NCBI GenBank assembly: GCA_009843525.1
Contig: VYDH01000016.1
Span: 142,654 to 206,653, forward strand
Length of the DNA: 64,000 nt
Direction: 5' to 3'
Source of the DNA: Acidimicrobiales bacterium
GTDB taxonomy: Bacteria; Actinomycetota; Acidimicrobiia; Acidimicrobiales; Poriferisodalaceae
Positions within the stretch are counted from its first letter, which is position 1. Each line of letters starts with the position of its first letter. Below, piece after piece: positions 36,124 to 44,497 of the stretch. The notes under the pieces were generated by a model, which saw nothing but the letters and a program-made list of their open reading frames with translations, did not search any database and was not told where the DNA came from. The position numbers and the translations under genes were made by a program.

Positions 36124-37106
36124 GGTGATGGCGGCGTGGGGCAGTCGGCTTGGTCGGTGATGGTGGCTGTTGTGGTGAAGCGCACGCCGTGCGGGCTGGG
36201 GGATGCCGCAGTCAGCGTCGAGCCGGTTGCGGTGACGATGAGCGCGAGCGTCTCGTCGCCTTCGCAGACGTTGTCGTCGTGGGTGGCGACGAGCATCTGC
36301 GTGGCGATGTCGCCGGCGGGGATTGTCGCGGTCAGGCCGAGCGATTCGGGTACGGCGTCGAAGTCCAGCTCGCCCGGCATCGGCGCCGCGGTTGTCGAGG
36401 TGGCCGTCCGGTCCTGTGTCGAGTACGCCAACACGATGCTGTCGGCGGCGGGTTCGTTGAGGGCGGCGACGAAGGCCAGTTCGTCTCCCTCGGGGGCAGT
36501 CGCTGGTGTGACGCCGAGCTGCGGTCCGTCGGCGAAGACCGTGACTTCGGTTGCGCGGCCGTGCATGGTGAGGGTGGGGAACAGGCCGCGCAGTGGTGCG
36601 ACGGCGCCGTCGGTCTCGCAGTCGAAGTGCACCTCGATCACCCGTGCGCCGTGCGCGAACCCTGTCGCTGCGGGTGCTCCGGCGAAGCTGAGGCCGGTCT
36701 CGGTCACGAACCCGGCGCTGCCGTCGGGTTGAGGTCCAGCGAGGCACAAGTCGTTGAGTCGGGGCCGGGACCCGAGCACCGCCTCGGCCATGTACTCGCG
36801 TCGTAGCGCTGCTGCCGAGCCGTCGGGGTCTGCCCTTGGTGCGGCGTCGTCGCAGCACAGGGCTGCGGCGACGGCGGCCTCTTCCGCGGCGAGGTCGGCG
36901 ACGAGGCCGGCGCGTGCGCTGTTACCGGCCCACAGCACGAACAGCACCAGCAGTGCCAGCAGCGGCGTCAGCGCCAGCAGCTCCAGTGACGATGTCGCCC
37001 CGGACTCGTCAAACGGCCGACTGCTGCGGCGCGTCTGCGGCTGCTCGACGGCGCGCCGATCAGCGGGGGCGGTGCCGGGGCGAGGGACGGGCGTGGTGCT
37101 GTGCAT
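36120..37106 (-). CDS. TadE-like pseudopilin fused to a Calx-beta-like domain
   Basis: 328 residues. A ~36-residue leader ends in DESG, followed by ATSSLELLALTPLLALLVLF, a TadE/TadG-type helix with the usual helix-breaking proline. A Cys-containing middle (ALCCDDA, DLCLAG, FDCET) leads to residues ~200-315 resembling a Calx-beta domain: APEGDELAFVAAL, and ATIPAGD...HDDNVCEGDETLAL with its acidic calcium-type residues. Calx-beta domains occur in calcium-binding adhesive proteins, so this may be an adhesive minor pilin. It lies 12 bases after the next pseudopilin gene and is coupled to the peptidase. Confidence 0.75.
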   Translation of the reverse strand: MHSTTPVPRPGTAPADRRAVEQPQTRRSSRPFDESGATSSLELLALTPLLALLVLFVLWAGNSARAGLVADLAAEEAAVAAALCCDDAAPRADPDGSAAALRREYMAEAVLGSRPRLNDLCLAGPQPDGSAGFVTETGLSFAGAPAATGFAHGARVIEVHFDCETDGAVAPLRGLFPTLTMHGRATEVTVFADGPQLGVTPATAPEGDELAFVAALNEPAADSIVLAYSTQDRTATSTTAAPMPGELDFDAVPESLGLTATIPAGDIATQMLVATHDDNVCEGDETLALIVTATGSTLTAASPSPHGVRFTTTATITDQADCPTPPSP

Positions 37107-37118
37107 GACGCTGCCGGT

Positions 37119-37934
37119 TCAGCCTGCGAAGGAGACGCGCGTCGGCACTGATTCGGCGAGTTGCCGCGCGCCTCGGTTGCTGTGGACGGCGGGAGCGAGA
37201 CGCTCGGGCACGAGGCTGAGCAGGGCGCCGCACGGCGGCAGCGTCGCGCTGCCGCCGTCTGCGCGCACGACCCGCCCGACGGCCTCGGCGCCCATCGGCA
37301 CTCCGTCGGGGAATGCTTGCGCGGCGGCCCAGCCCGGACCATCCCAGCGTGCGACCACGCCGACATGCACGCTGTTGGTGACTGCGGTGAAGTTCCCGGT
37401 GCCGCACGGCAGGCTCCAACCTTGCGGCATGCTGGCGGCGGTGGCATAGGAGCCGCTGTAGAAGCCTCGGATGGTGGCGGGGTCGAAGCCGTGCGCGCCG
37501 AGATCGCGCAGCACAGCGCCGCTGAGCGCGTCGCAGACGGCTTGCAGCCTGTCTGCGAACCCGCGGGCGGCGCCGGTGCTGTGAGGCGAGTCCGACAGCG
37601 CGACAGTGGCGCAGTCGCCCAAGAAAGCGTCGAGGGGGGCGTCGTCGCGGCCTTGGGCGTCGCGCCACGCGGCCGCGACAGCGGCCACGTCAGCCGTCGT
37701 GTCCTCCAGCGACGACTCGGCAGCCAGGCGCTGCGGCACCGCCATCGCCACGACGGCCGCGAACGCCGACACGGGCACCATCAGGATCACCACCAAGCTG
37801 ACCGCACCACCCGCATGGTTGTCGGCGCGAGCTGTGCGCCGCCTGCTGGGCAGCAATCCTGCTGGCGGCCTCGCCGCTATGGTTCGCGCCCGTGGGCGCC
37901 GCACACGCGAGCCGGGCCGAGTCAAGGTGAGCAC
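37119..37934 (-). CDS. TadG-like pseudopilin
   Basis: 271 residues from GTG 37934; ATG 37988 would add 18 and neither has a good ribosome-binding site. A long Arg/Pro-rich leader precedes GGAVSLVVILMVPVSAFAAV, a single helix with proline, then an Ala-rich coiled segment QRLAAESSLEDTTADVAAVA typical of TadE/TadG proteins. The extracytoplasmic part has three or four cysteines and no known catalytic motif. Gene order places it upstream of the Calx-beta pseudopilin with a 12-base gap. A role as a minor pilus or assembly component is inferred from context. Confidence 0.65.
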   Translation of the reverse strand: MLTLTRPGSRVRRPRARTIAARPPAGLLPSRRRTARADNHAGGAVSLVVILMVPVSAFAAVVAMAVPQRLAAESSLEDTTADVAAVAAAWRDAQGRDDAPLDAFLGDCATVALSDSPHSTGAARGFADRLQAVCDALSGAVLRDLGAHGFDPATIRGFYSGSYATAASMPQGWSLPCGTGNFTAVTNSVHVGVVARWDGPGWAAAQAFPDGVPMGAEAVGRVVRADGGSATLPPCGALLSLVPERLAPAVHSNRGARQLAESVPTRVSFAG

Positions 37935-38069
37935 CGTTCGCCTGAGCGGCCCGTGAGCGCCGCCGGCGCAGGCTTTGTTGTGCTGCATGCACGCTCAGGC
38001 GTCGGGCAGGATCGGACGGCGAGGGCGGCGGGGAGGCTCGCTCGCCGCGATGCACGCCAGCGCCCTGTA

Positions 38070-38651
38070 GTGGAGCCGGGATGCCTGCGGGGGGATGACG
38101 AGCGCGGCGAGGTGTTGCCGTTCTTGATTCTGTGGCCTGCGCTGGTTGTGCTCTTGCTGGTGCTGGTGGCCCAGGCGTTCATCGTGACCGGCGCGCGAGC
38201 CCAGGCCGAGGCGGCAGCATCAGCAGGCTTGAGGGCCGCGTGGCACGCGGTCGGCGCGTCGGGCCTGGCGTACGCCGCCGACGGCACCGCGCACACCGGC
38301 CTCGACCCGCCGCCGCGCACCGCCGAGATGGCAGCCGCGGCCGACGACGCGGTGGCGCGCGCCGCCGCTGCGGGAGATGGCTGGCGCTGGTGGACGCCGG
38401 GGGCTGCGACGGTGCGCAGCGACTGGTGCCACAGCGGCCCGTCCGCGCGCCTGCGTCCCACGCCGGGAGAGCACGGATGGCTGCGCGTGGAGGTCACCGG
38501 CGAGGTATTCGGGCCGTTCAGCGCCTTGTGGCCGGGCCGGCTCGATCGGGTCCACGCAGCAGCGGCAGGACCGGCCGTGCTCACCCAGAGTCCTTCCTCG
38601 GGCAGCACTGATCCGGTTCCCGCCGTGCCCGTCGAGCTTCCGGAGTGCTGA
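38070..38651 (+). CDS. TadE-like pseudopilin, opposite strand
   Basis: 193 residues from GTG 38070; GTG 37953 would add 39 Arg-rich residues. A short acidic leader DDERG precedes EVLPFLILWPALVVLLLVLVAQ, one helix with proline as in TadE, then TGARAQAEAAASAGLRAAW, the Ala-rich amphipathic stretch of the family. The distal part is Trp-rich (GWRWWTPGA) with a Cys pair. It is the only plus-strand gene between two minus-strand blocks and is divergent from the TadG-like gene. No Shine-Dalgarno site is visible at either start, so the start is uncertain. Confidence 0.65.
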   Translation: MEPGCLRGDDERGEVLPFLILWPALVVLLLVLVAQAFIVTGARAQAEAAASAGLRAAWHAVGASGLAYAADGTAHTGLDPPPRTAEMAAAADDAVARAAAAGDGWRWWTPGAATVRSDWCHSGPSARLRPTPGEHGWLRVEVTGEVFGPFSALWPGRLDRVHAAAAGPAVLTQSPSSGSTDPVPAVPVELPEC

Positions 38652-38697
38652 GAGCGCACCTGGTGGCACACGTCGCCCGTGCAGCGTGTCGGGTACG

Positions 38698-39195
38698 TCA
38701 TGGCGACCGGCCCGTCACTTGGCACGCCCATTGCATGACCGGCGGCTGTGCGGCAAAGGTGGTCGTCGTCTGACCGGCAAGTGTGGTCGGCGTGGGCGGG
38801 GCCGCGGTGGTCTCGGTGCTCTCGGCGGCGGTTGTCGCTGTGGTCGCAACGGGTGCCAGATCAGTCACCGGCACTTGGGTCCACGCTGCGGCGCTGATGG
38901 TGTCGGGGTAGTCCGAGGCGAGCCGCTCACAGAGTCCGCGGAGCTTCGCGAACAGGGCTCCGTTGGGGTCCAGGCCGCTGCTGCGGGCAGCGGCGACGGC
39001 TCGGCTCGACAGCTCCGCGGCCAGCACGTTTGCTTCCAGCAGGCGCACTGTCGGGTCGGCGCGAGTCTCGGTGGCGTCGTCGAGGAGCCGTTGCACGGCG
39101 ACTGCCATGACGGCTGCGAAGCCGCCGACAGCAGCGATGATGAGCAGCCACTCCAGCGAGGCGAGTCCGCTGTCGCGTTGTCCGCGGCGGGTCAT
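38698..39195 (-). CDS. Pilin-like protein 3 (GLASLEW type)
   Basis: 165 residues. Ten-residue leader MTRRGQRDSG, then LASLEWLLIIAAVGGFAAV with Glu at +5. The distal motif LCERLASDYPDT aligns with RCARL/RCERL motifs of pilin-like proteins 1 and 2. The C-terminal third is a Thr/Ala/Pro-rich tail (TTATTAAES, TPTTLAGQTTTT), a likely glycosylated or extended stalk. The ATG overlaps the tadC-like stop (ATGA), so it is co-translated with the assembly genes and is probably the major pilin candidate. Assignment rests on the N-terminal pattern. Confidence 0.8.
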   Translation of the reverse strand: MTRRGQRDSGLASLEWLLIIAAVGGFAAVMAVAVQRLLDDATETRADPTVRLLEANVLAAELSSRAVAAARSSGLDPNGALFAKLRGLCERLASDYPDTISAAAWTQVPVTDLAPVATTATTAAESTETTAAPPTPTTLAGQTTTTFAAQPPVMQWACQVTGRSP

Positions 39196-40022
39196 GGCTG
39201 GGGGGTGCCGGCGATGATGCCGCCGGTGAGGGACACGAAGGGCGGGTAGACGAGGATGGCTGCGAGGGCGAGGGCGACGCCGGTGGCGGGCAGCACGATG
39301 ATCTGGTTGCGCCGTTCGGCGGCTTCGCGTTCGCGCTGCAGGTTGTCGCGCCACAGGGTGTCGGCGGCGACGAGCACGGCGTCAGCGATGCGGGTGCCGC
39401 GCTCTGCTGCCAGCCCGAACGCGGCGACCGCTGGGGCGTGGTTGTGCAGGCCGTAGCGGTCGACGAGGTCGACGAGTCCTTCCCATGCGGGGCGTCGCTC
39501 GTTCTGGGCGGCGAGCAGGTGGCGGTGCAGCAGCCGCCAGCCGGTTCGGGTTCCGGCTTGGGCGGCGGTGAGCATTGCTGTGGCGGGCTCGGCGCCGGCG
39601 TTGACCTGCTGGGCGACGAGCACGATCCACACCCGGATGACGTGGTCGAGCTCGCTGCGGGCCTTGCGGGCAGTGTCGCGTGTGCCTTGGCGGGGCAGCT
39701 GCCAGCCGGCGAAGCCCAACAGCGCCGCGAGCGCGAGCGTCGCTGCGATGCCGTCGGCCCACGCCGCGGCGACGGCGGCCCCGATCGTCAGTCCGGCGAG
39801 CAGGCCCACAAGCCGCTGGACGGCGTAGTGCTGCGGGACGGTGCCGGCGAGGCGCAGGTCGGCGGCTTCGCTGTCGCGCACGATGCGCTCCAGCGCCACG
39901 GCTGCGCTGGCCCGCGCCGGTTGGGACCGGCGCGAGCGCGGCCCCACGACGGCAGCGACCAGCAGAGCGATCCCGCCGAAGCACAGCAGCCCGGCGGCGA
40001 CGGCGGCGACGGGGGTGCTCAC
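39192..40022 (-). CDS. Tad pilus inner-membrane platform protein TadC-like
   Basis: 276 residues. Type II secretion F domain protein with membrane segments near the N-terminus, residues ~75-110 and the C-terminus (IVLPATGVALALAAILVY), and a central cytosolic helical domain (ELDHVIRVWIVLVAQQVNAGAEPATAM). In Tad systems TadB and TadC form the platform that converts ATPase motion into pilin extrusion. GTG 40022 overlaps the tadB-like stop. The order TadA-TadB-TadC-pilin on one strand fits a single transcript. Confidence 0.85.
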   Translation of the reverse strand: MSTPVAAVAAGLLCFGGIALLVAAVVGPRSRRSQPARASAAVALERIVRDSEAADLRLAGTVPQHYAVQRLVGLLAGLTIGAAVAAAWADGIAATLALAALLGFAGWQLPRQGTRDTARKARSELDHVIRVWIVLVAQQVNAGAEPATAMLTAAQAGTRTGWRLLHRHLLAAQNERRPAWEGLVDLVDRYGLHNHAPAVAAFGLAAERGTRIADAVLVAADTLWRDNLQREREAAERRNQIIVLPATGVALALAAILVYPPFVSLTGGIIAGTPQP

Positions 40023-40912
40023 AGCGGGTCCTTGCCGCGTCGGCGCCGCGGCGGGGGTGCCAGCACCGAGGGCTGGACGCGCACCACCGAGTGGTACACC
40101 AAGAACACAGTGGAGCCGAGCAGCACCATGGCGATCAGGGACAGCACGAGCTGGCCGGTGGGGGTGCGGTAGGGCTCGAAGTAGGCGGGGTTGTTGCGGT
40201 ACATCAGCAGCACCACCCCGCCGGCGAGGCCCAGCAGCGCGATGGTCTGGGTCCACAGCTGCACGACTGCTTCGGTGCGTGCGCGATGCAGGCTGACGAC
40301 GTCGCCGATGCGGTTGCACAGCTCCAGCAATGGGGCAGTGAGCGGCCCGCCCGAGTCGGCGGCGATGCGCAGCCCGACGGCGACATCGGGTTCCCAGACC
40401 ACGCCGGCGGCGGCCAGCTCGTCGAGTGCGGGGCCGATGCCGCGCAGTTCTGCCACCGACGCGACCCGCTTGACGACGGGCTGAAGCTGAGAGGGGGCGT
40501 GCTCTGTGCTGCTGGTGAGGGCGTCGGTCAGCCCCGCGCCCGAGCGGGTGAGCTCGGCGAGTTGGCGGGTCCACAGCTGCCACGCCAGCGCCTCGCGTGT
40601 CTGCGTGCGCCGTCGGCGGGGTGCTGCGACGAACGGCGGCAGCAGCGCCCCCAGCCCGCCCAGCAGCAACGCCAGACCCAACAGGCCAGTGGCGACAAAG
40701 CCGACGGCGGCGCCCGCGGCCGAGGCGGCGGCTTGAACGAGCATCTGCGTGCCGCCCGTCCGGTTTCGTGCCGAGATGGGCGTGCCCGGTGCCGGCGCAT
40801 CGCGCTCGGGCCGCTGCCGCGCCCGCTCGGGCGTCCGCGGCCGTCTCGCGGACGCGAAGATCACGGCCAGGCCGAGAGCGAATACCGTCCCGAACGCGAC
40901 CAACCCGATCAT
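40019..40912 (-). CDS. Tad pilus platform protein TadB-like
   Basis: 297 residues. N-terminal helix (LVAFGTVFALGLAVIF), an Arg/Pro-rich cytosolic linker, two adjacent helices (VGFVATGLLGLALLLGGLG), then a T2SSF domain with LAELTRSGAGLTDALTS and AADSGGPLTAPLLEL, and two C-terminal helices. It pairs with the TadC-like protein. ATG 40912 lies six bases after the tadA stop, consistent with the operon. Family assignment is by domain pattern and position. Confidence 0.85.
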   Translation of the reverse strand: MIGLVAFGTVFALGLAVIFASARRPRTPERARQRPERDAPAPGTPISARNRTGGTQMLVQAAASAAGAAVGFVATGLLGLALLLGGLGALLPPFVAAPRRRRTQTREALAWQLWTRQLAELTRSGAGLTDALTSSTEHAPSQLQPVVKRVASVAELRGIGPALDELAAAGVVWEPDVAVGLRIAADSGGPLTAPLLELCNRIGDVVSLHRARTEAVVQLWTQTIALLGLAGGVVLLMYRNNPAYFEPYRTPTGQLVLSLIAMVLLGSTVFLVYHSVVRVQPSVLAPPPRRRRGKDPL

Positions 40913-40918
40913 GAGCGC

Positions 40919-42196
40919 TCACGCTCCTGCGGGCCAGCCCGAGACGTCGAGGCCGCCTTCTGCGAGGCGCTCTACGACGTCGGGGTTGCGGGGCCTGCCC
41001 AGCAGCGTCAGAGGCTGACTGCGCTGGCGGCGGCCGAAGATGTCGTGGGTGTCGAACCGGTCGCCGGGCGAGCCGAGCACTTCGGTGATCGTGTGCACGC
41101 CCCGGAATCCGGTGCGCGGGTCGCTGTGCATGTGCACGACGAGATGGATGACCTCTGCGGCCTCCTGGATCAGCGCGGACTGCGCGCCGGCCAGCCCTGA
41201 TGCCAGGCAGTACCGGACGAGGCGGCTGAGGGCCTGGCGCGGCGAGGAGGCATGAATGGTGGCCATGGAGCCGTCCGAGCCGGTGCCGCACGCGGACAGG
41301 AACGTCGCCGCTTCCGGTCCGCGCAGCTCGCCCACGATGACGCGGTCCGCGCCCGAGCGCAAAGAGCGCTTGGCGAGCTCCTCCATGCCGATCTCGCCCT
41401 CGCCGTCGCTGTTGGCCTCCCTTGTTTCCACCGCGAACGTGTGGGGATGGGTGTCGTCGAGGAACAGCTCGAAGGTCTGCTCGAGCGTGCACACAATCTC
41501 GTGGTCGCCCACCTCGCCCAGCAGAGCGCGCAGCAGCGTGGTCTTGCCCGACCCCAGCGCCCCGCAGATCAGCACGTTCGCCGGCGCCGGGGGCCGCACC
41601 GCCGCCGCCACCAACTCTCCCGCCTGGGCCGACAGCGAGCCGTTCGCGACGAGGTCGTCGAGGCGGATCAGGCGATGACGGTGACAGCGCACCGTCAGAT
41701 ACGGCGCGCCGCACACCGCCATAGCAGCGAAAATGCGCTCGCCGGTGCGCAGCCGCAGATCCAAAAGCGGCGCAGAATGATCGAACCGGCGCCCCGTCTG
41801 CCCATGCGTCGTCGCAAGGTGCGAGACGTAGCGGATCATCTCGTCCTCGTTGGCGAACAGCGGCCCCTCGATGCGCTCTTGGCGGCCCCCCGACAGGCCC
41901 AGTACTCCGCGATGGGGGCCGAACACCCAGATGTTCTCCACATCGCCACGGCGCAGGTACCGCTCGATCGGCCCCGCGCCCAGCAGCGCGTCGAGCTGCT
42001 CATCCAGCCACTCCACATCGGCATCGGCAAGGCCAAGCCCGGCGGCATCAAGCGATTCCGCCTCACGGTCCGCCGTGACTTCGCGTGCGATCTGGCGGCA
42101 GCGCTCCGCGACGACATGCGGCTCGTCCGACGCCGCCAGCCGGTACTCCTGCACCCGCGGCAGCACCAAGTTCCAGATGTCCTCCCGCAGGCTCAC
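40919..42196 (-). CDS. tadA: Tad pilus assembly ATPase TadA/CpaF
   Basis: 425 residues. Secretion ATPase driving pilus assembly. Walker A GALGSGKTT at about residues 210-218, the Asp box region with EQTFELFLDD, Walker B VIVGELRGPEA and the His box SMATIHASSPRQAL are intact. The N-terminal domain contains DVENIWVFGP, the usual CpaF 'E-I-x-x-N/V-x-G' segment, followed by RFDHSAPLLDLRL. GTG start overlaps the stop of the TadZ-like gene (GTGA). Closest alternatives are general type IV secretion ATPases, but flanking tadB/tadC settle the assignment. Confidence 0.92.
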   Translation of the reverse strand: MSLREDIWNLVLPRVQEYRLAASDEPHVVAERCRQIAREVTADREAESLDAAGLGLADADVEWLDEQLDALLGAGPIERYLRRGDVENIWVFGPHRGVLGLSGGRQERIEGPLFANEDEMIRYVSHLATTHGQTGRRFDHSAPLLDLRLRTGERIFAAMAVCGAPYLTVRCHRHRLIRLDDLVANGSLSAQAGELVAAAVRPPAPANVLICGALGSGKTTLLRALLGEVGDHEIVCTLEQTFELFLDDTHPHTFAVETREANSDGEGEIGMEELAKRSLRSGADRVIVGELRGPEAATFLSACGTGSDGSMATIHASSPRQALSRLVRYCLASGLAGAQSALIQEAAEVIHLVVHMHSDPRTGFRGVHTITEVLGSPGDRFDTHDIFGRRQRSQPLTLLGRPRNPDVVERLAEGGLDVSGWPAGA

Positions 42197-43221
42197 CGGC
42201 CGGTCCTCAACGGCACAGCGCCGCCATTCGCGATACCCAGCGAGGCAGCGCCATCTATAGGGCGTTGCGGGCCGGGGCCGCTGTTGTCCGTGATCGGTGC
42301 CACGATTCCGTGCTGCGGCAGCTGCTGCTCCGGCGCGTCCCGACCCGGCTCTTCGCGCCCGGCGTCTGCGGCCAAGAACGCGATGCGCGCCGCCAGATCG
42401 TCCAGAGTCCGCGCCGCTTTGGCGTCACGTCGACGCGTCCGGCTGCCCAGCAGTGCCCGCTCATGCACCGTGTCGAGCCGGCCAGCCACATGCAGGCCCG
42501 ATGCGGTGTGAATCTCCTCGTGGCTGCGAATCGCAGGACCGTCGAGCACCACGCACGGCGAGCAGCACGGCGCAGCTTCGATGAGCGAGCCGCTCGCCGC
42601 GCACAATGCCTCGAACCGTTCCTCGGTGTCGGCCGGTGCCAGCAGCACGACGGCCGACGCTGCCCCCAGCAACGCTTCCAGGCTGCCCAGCAGGGGGACC
42701 GCCATGGACACGATCGTGTGGCGGCCGGCGTTCGCGGCGAGCAGTCCGTCGGTGTGCTGGGCCAGCCACGCCACCGCTGTCGGCGCGCCTGCGGTGCTGG
42801 TAGGTCCCAGCAGCAATCGCACGGAGCCTTCGCCCGCGGTGCCGAGGTGCCAGCAGTGCTCCTCCAAGACAGCCGCGGCGAGGGGCTGGCGCGCGGCCAT
42901 CAATGACGGCACACCCCGCAGCGCCGGGGAGAAGCTGGCACGGGTCGCCTTCCTCAGACGGCTGGCGAGCGCCGGCCCCGACGAGTCCGCGTCCACCACC
43001 AGCACGTCGCGGCCGTGCGCCGCCCAGCGGCGGGCCACCGCCACCGCGACAGAGCCGCTGTCGTGCGCAGCGTCAGGTAACGCAACCACTGCGACCACCC
43101 GAGCGGACCGGTCGCGCTCATACATCTCTGCGATTGCCTCGCGGTCCGCGCGTGCAGCCTTGCGCCCCGCCCGGCGAGGCTGCTTCTTCGCACGTTGACG
43201 AAGGCGTGAACGCAGCGGCAC
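42193..43221 (-). CDS. TadZ/CpaE-like MinD-family protein with degenerate Walker A
   Basis: 342 residues. A MinD/ParA-like fold is suggested by VVAVVALPD, then RDVLVVDADSSGPALASRL (switch-like Asp) and VVLLAPADTEERFEAL. The Walker A region reads PDAAHDSGSVAVAVA in place of KGGVGKTT, so ATP hydrolysis is doubtful. TadZ proteins localise Tad pili at poles and some are atypical ATPases. The first ~35 residues are Arg/Lys-rich and the last ~50 Pro/Gly-rich. It sits between the CpaB-like gene and tadA, the usual cpaB-cpaE-cpaF order. Confidence 0.75.
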   Translation of the reverse strand: MPLRSRLRQRAKKQPRRAGRKAARADREAIAEMYERDRSARVVAVVALPDAAHDSGSVAVAVARRWAAHGRDVLVVDADSSGPALASRLRKATRASFSPALRGVPSLMAARQPLAAAVLEEHCWHLGTAGEGSVRLLLGPTSTAGAPTAVAWLAQHTDGLLAANAGRHTIVSMAVPLLGSLEALLGAASAVVLLAPADTEERFEALCAASGSLIEAAPCCSPCVVLDGPAIRSHEEIHTASGLHVAGRLDTVHERALLGSRTRRRDAKAARTLDDLAARIAFLAADAGREEPGRDAPEQQLPQHGIVAPITDNSGPGPQRPIDGAASLGIANGGAVPLRTGR

Positions 43222-43228
43222 GCTGGAC

Positions 43229-44374
43229 CTACCCCGCCGAGCCGGTCGCTTGCGACTGCTGCCACTGCCACAGCCACTGCTCGTCCAGCCGCCTGGCGAC
43301 GTCTCGTGTGGCGGTGCCCGGCGCCACTCGCAGCGCCATCGGCGCCGCGCCCAGCCGCGCTGGCAGCGATTCCCACCAGGCCCATTCCTCGGGCTGCGCC
43401 CAGATGCCCAGCACGCCGTCGCGATAGTGGTCGAGCGTCACCGCCTGCAGCACCGACCGGGGCCGTCCGGCACTCCCGCCCGACGGCGGCGCGCCGGGGT
43501 CCACCAGCAGCACCAGGTCGCCCTCGGCGACGCCGGAAGGGGCGAGGCTGGTGTCGAGCGGCACCAGCACCTCGAGCTCGCCGCGCGCGCCCTGTGCCAG
43601 CCAGTCCTGTCCGAACGGGTGCAGCGCCGCGGTCGCCTCGGCATGCTCAGCGGCCCACAGTGCGTCGAGGCGCGCGCTCAGTTCGGCACCGTCGCCTCCC
43701 AGCGGCAGCGGCAGCACCAACGGCGTCGCCCCCAGCTTGGCCGGCAGACCTCGCCACCACGCCCACTCGGCGGGCGGCACGAACAAGCGCATCGACGACC
43801 CGTCGAAGCCGCGCAACACCAGCTGCCGCAGCACCGACCGGGGCCGTCCGGGCCCGTCGCCCGACGGCACCACGCCTGGGTCGATCAGCAGCACCATCTC
43901 GCCCTCGCGGACGCCTGACGGTGCCAGGCTCGCGTCCAGCGGCACCACCGCCTCGAGCTCGTCGCCCACCGGCTGCGACGACACGACGGTCAGCAAGTGC
44001 GGAGCCACCAACGTGCCGGCAGGGATGGGTTCCGCCGCCGCCAGTCCGGCGAGTCCCGGTGCTGCGTCCGGCGTCCACGGAATGTGCGTGATGTCGCCCA
44101 GCAGCGCCCATGCCCACGTCAGGTCCGCTTCGGTGAGCACTTGGCCGCGTCCGATGTCCGAGGCTGCCACCACCACCCGCGTGCGCTCGTCGAAGGCGTC
44201 TGCGAAGTAGTAGAAGCCGGCGACGCTGCCCCCCAGCAGCGCCAGGCCCGCGACCGCCGTCAGGATGCGCTTCGATGCCGAAGACAGCCGACGCCGCACC
44301 CGGCCGGGCACAGCCGCGTCCCCGTCGCCACCAGCGACGTCGGCGTCCGGTTCGTCGGACGCGGCGGGACTCAT
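43229..44374 (-). CDS. CpaB/RcpC-like SAF protein with internal duplication
   Basis: 381 residues. N-terminal membrane anchor (ILTAVAGLALLGGSVAG) then a SAF domain (VVVAASDIGRGQVLTEADL, PIPAGTLVAPHLL) as in CpaB. The rest contains two ~80-residue repeats: both include L-D-x-S-L-A-P-S-G-V, VLL-DPG, GRPRSVL, a P-x-EWAWW motif and LPA(K/R)LGA, offset by about 128 residues. The repeat is also clear at DNA level (copies near 43,330-43,570 and 43,715-43,960). CpaB usually aids the outer-membrane secretin; in this presumed monoderm it must have another role, perhaps wall passage. First gene of the minus-strand assembly unit. Confidence 0.78.
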   Translation of the reverse strand: MSPAASDEPDADVAGGDGDAAVPGRVRRRLSSASKRILTAVAGLALLGGSVAGFYYFADAFDERTRVVVAASDIGRGQVLTEADLTWAWALLGDITHIPWTPDAAPGLAGLAAAEPIPAGTLVAPHLLTVVSSQPVGDELEAVVPLDASLAPSGVREGEMVLLIDPGVVPSGDGPGRPRSVLRQLVLRGFDGSSMRLFVPPAEWAWWRGLPAKLGATPLVLPLPLGGDGAELSARLDALWAAEHAEATAALHPFGQDWLAQGARGELEVLVPLDTSLAPSGVAEGDLVLLVDPGAPPSGGSAGRPRSVLQAVTLDHYRDGVLGIWAQPEEWAWWESLPARLGAAPMALRVAPGTATRDVARRLDEQWLWQWQQSQATGSAG

Positions 44375-44423
44375 CGCAGCCTCACCGTCGCAGCCGGCGA
44401 GCCGGCGAGAGTTCGAGTAGCGC

Positions 44424-44453
44424 TTGACAGCGCTGGCGGAAGCTGCTTATCGT
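44424..44453 (+). promoter_or_regulatory. Near-consensus promoter TTGACA-N18-TATCGT
   Basis: TTGACA (44424-44429) is a perfect -35 and TATCGT (44448-44453) a TANNNT -10, spaced 18 bases (17 if read as TTATCG). Eight bases later is GTG 44462, so the transcript could start at or beside that codon, directly before the (CT)13 tract. It is the strongest promoter-like sequence I see in the window and points toward the large secreted protein. Confidence 0.65.
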
Positions 44454-44471
44454 GCCCCGCCGTGAAGCCCG

Positions 44472-44497
44472 CTCTCTCTCTCTCTCTCTCTCTCTCT
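44472..44497. repeat. (CT)13 dinucleotide microsatellite
   Basis: Thirteen perfect CT units. Read from GTG 44462 the tract encodes alternating Leu-Ser in a frame that ends at 44743, out of frame with the large secreted protein (ATG 44628). Adding one CT unit would put GTG 44462 in frame with that protein with no stop in between. Such tracts mutate by slipped-strand mispairing. The 253-base gap 44375-44627 holds this tract, the promoter and nothing else recognisable. Confidence 0.9.

Noticed and set aside
40023..41714. Extension of the tadC frame upstream to an 840-codon frame
   Set aside because: The upstream part is antisense-like low-complexity sequence lying over tadA and tadB in another frame. 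The GTG at 40022 overlapping the tadB stop gives a normal TadC length.
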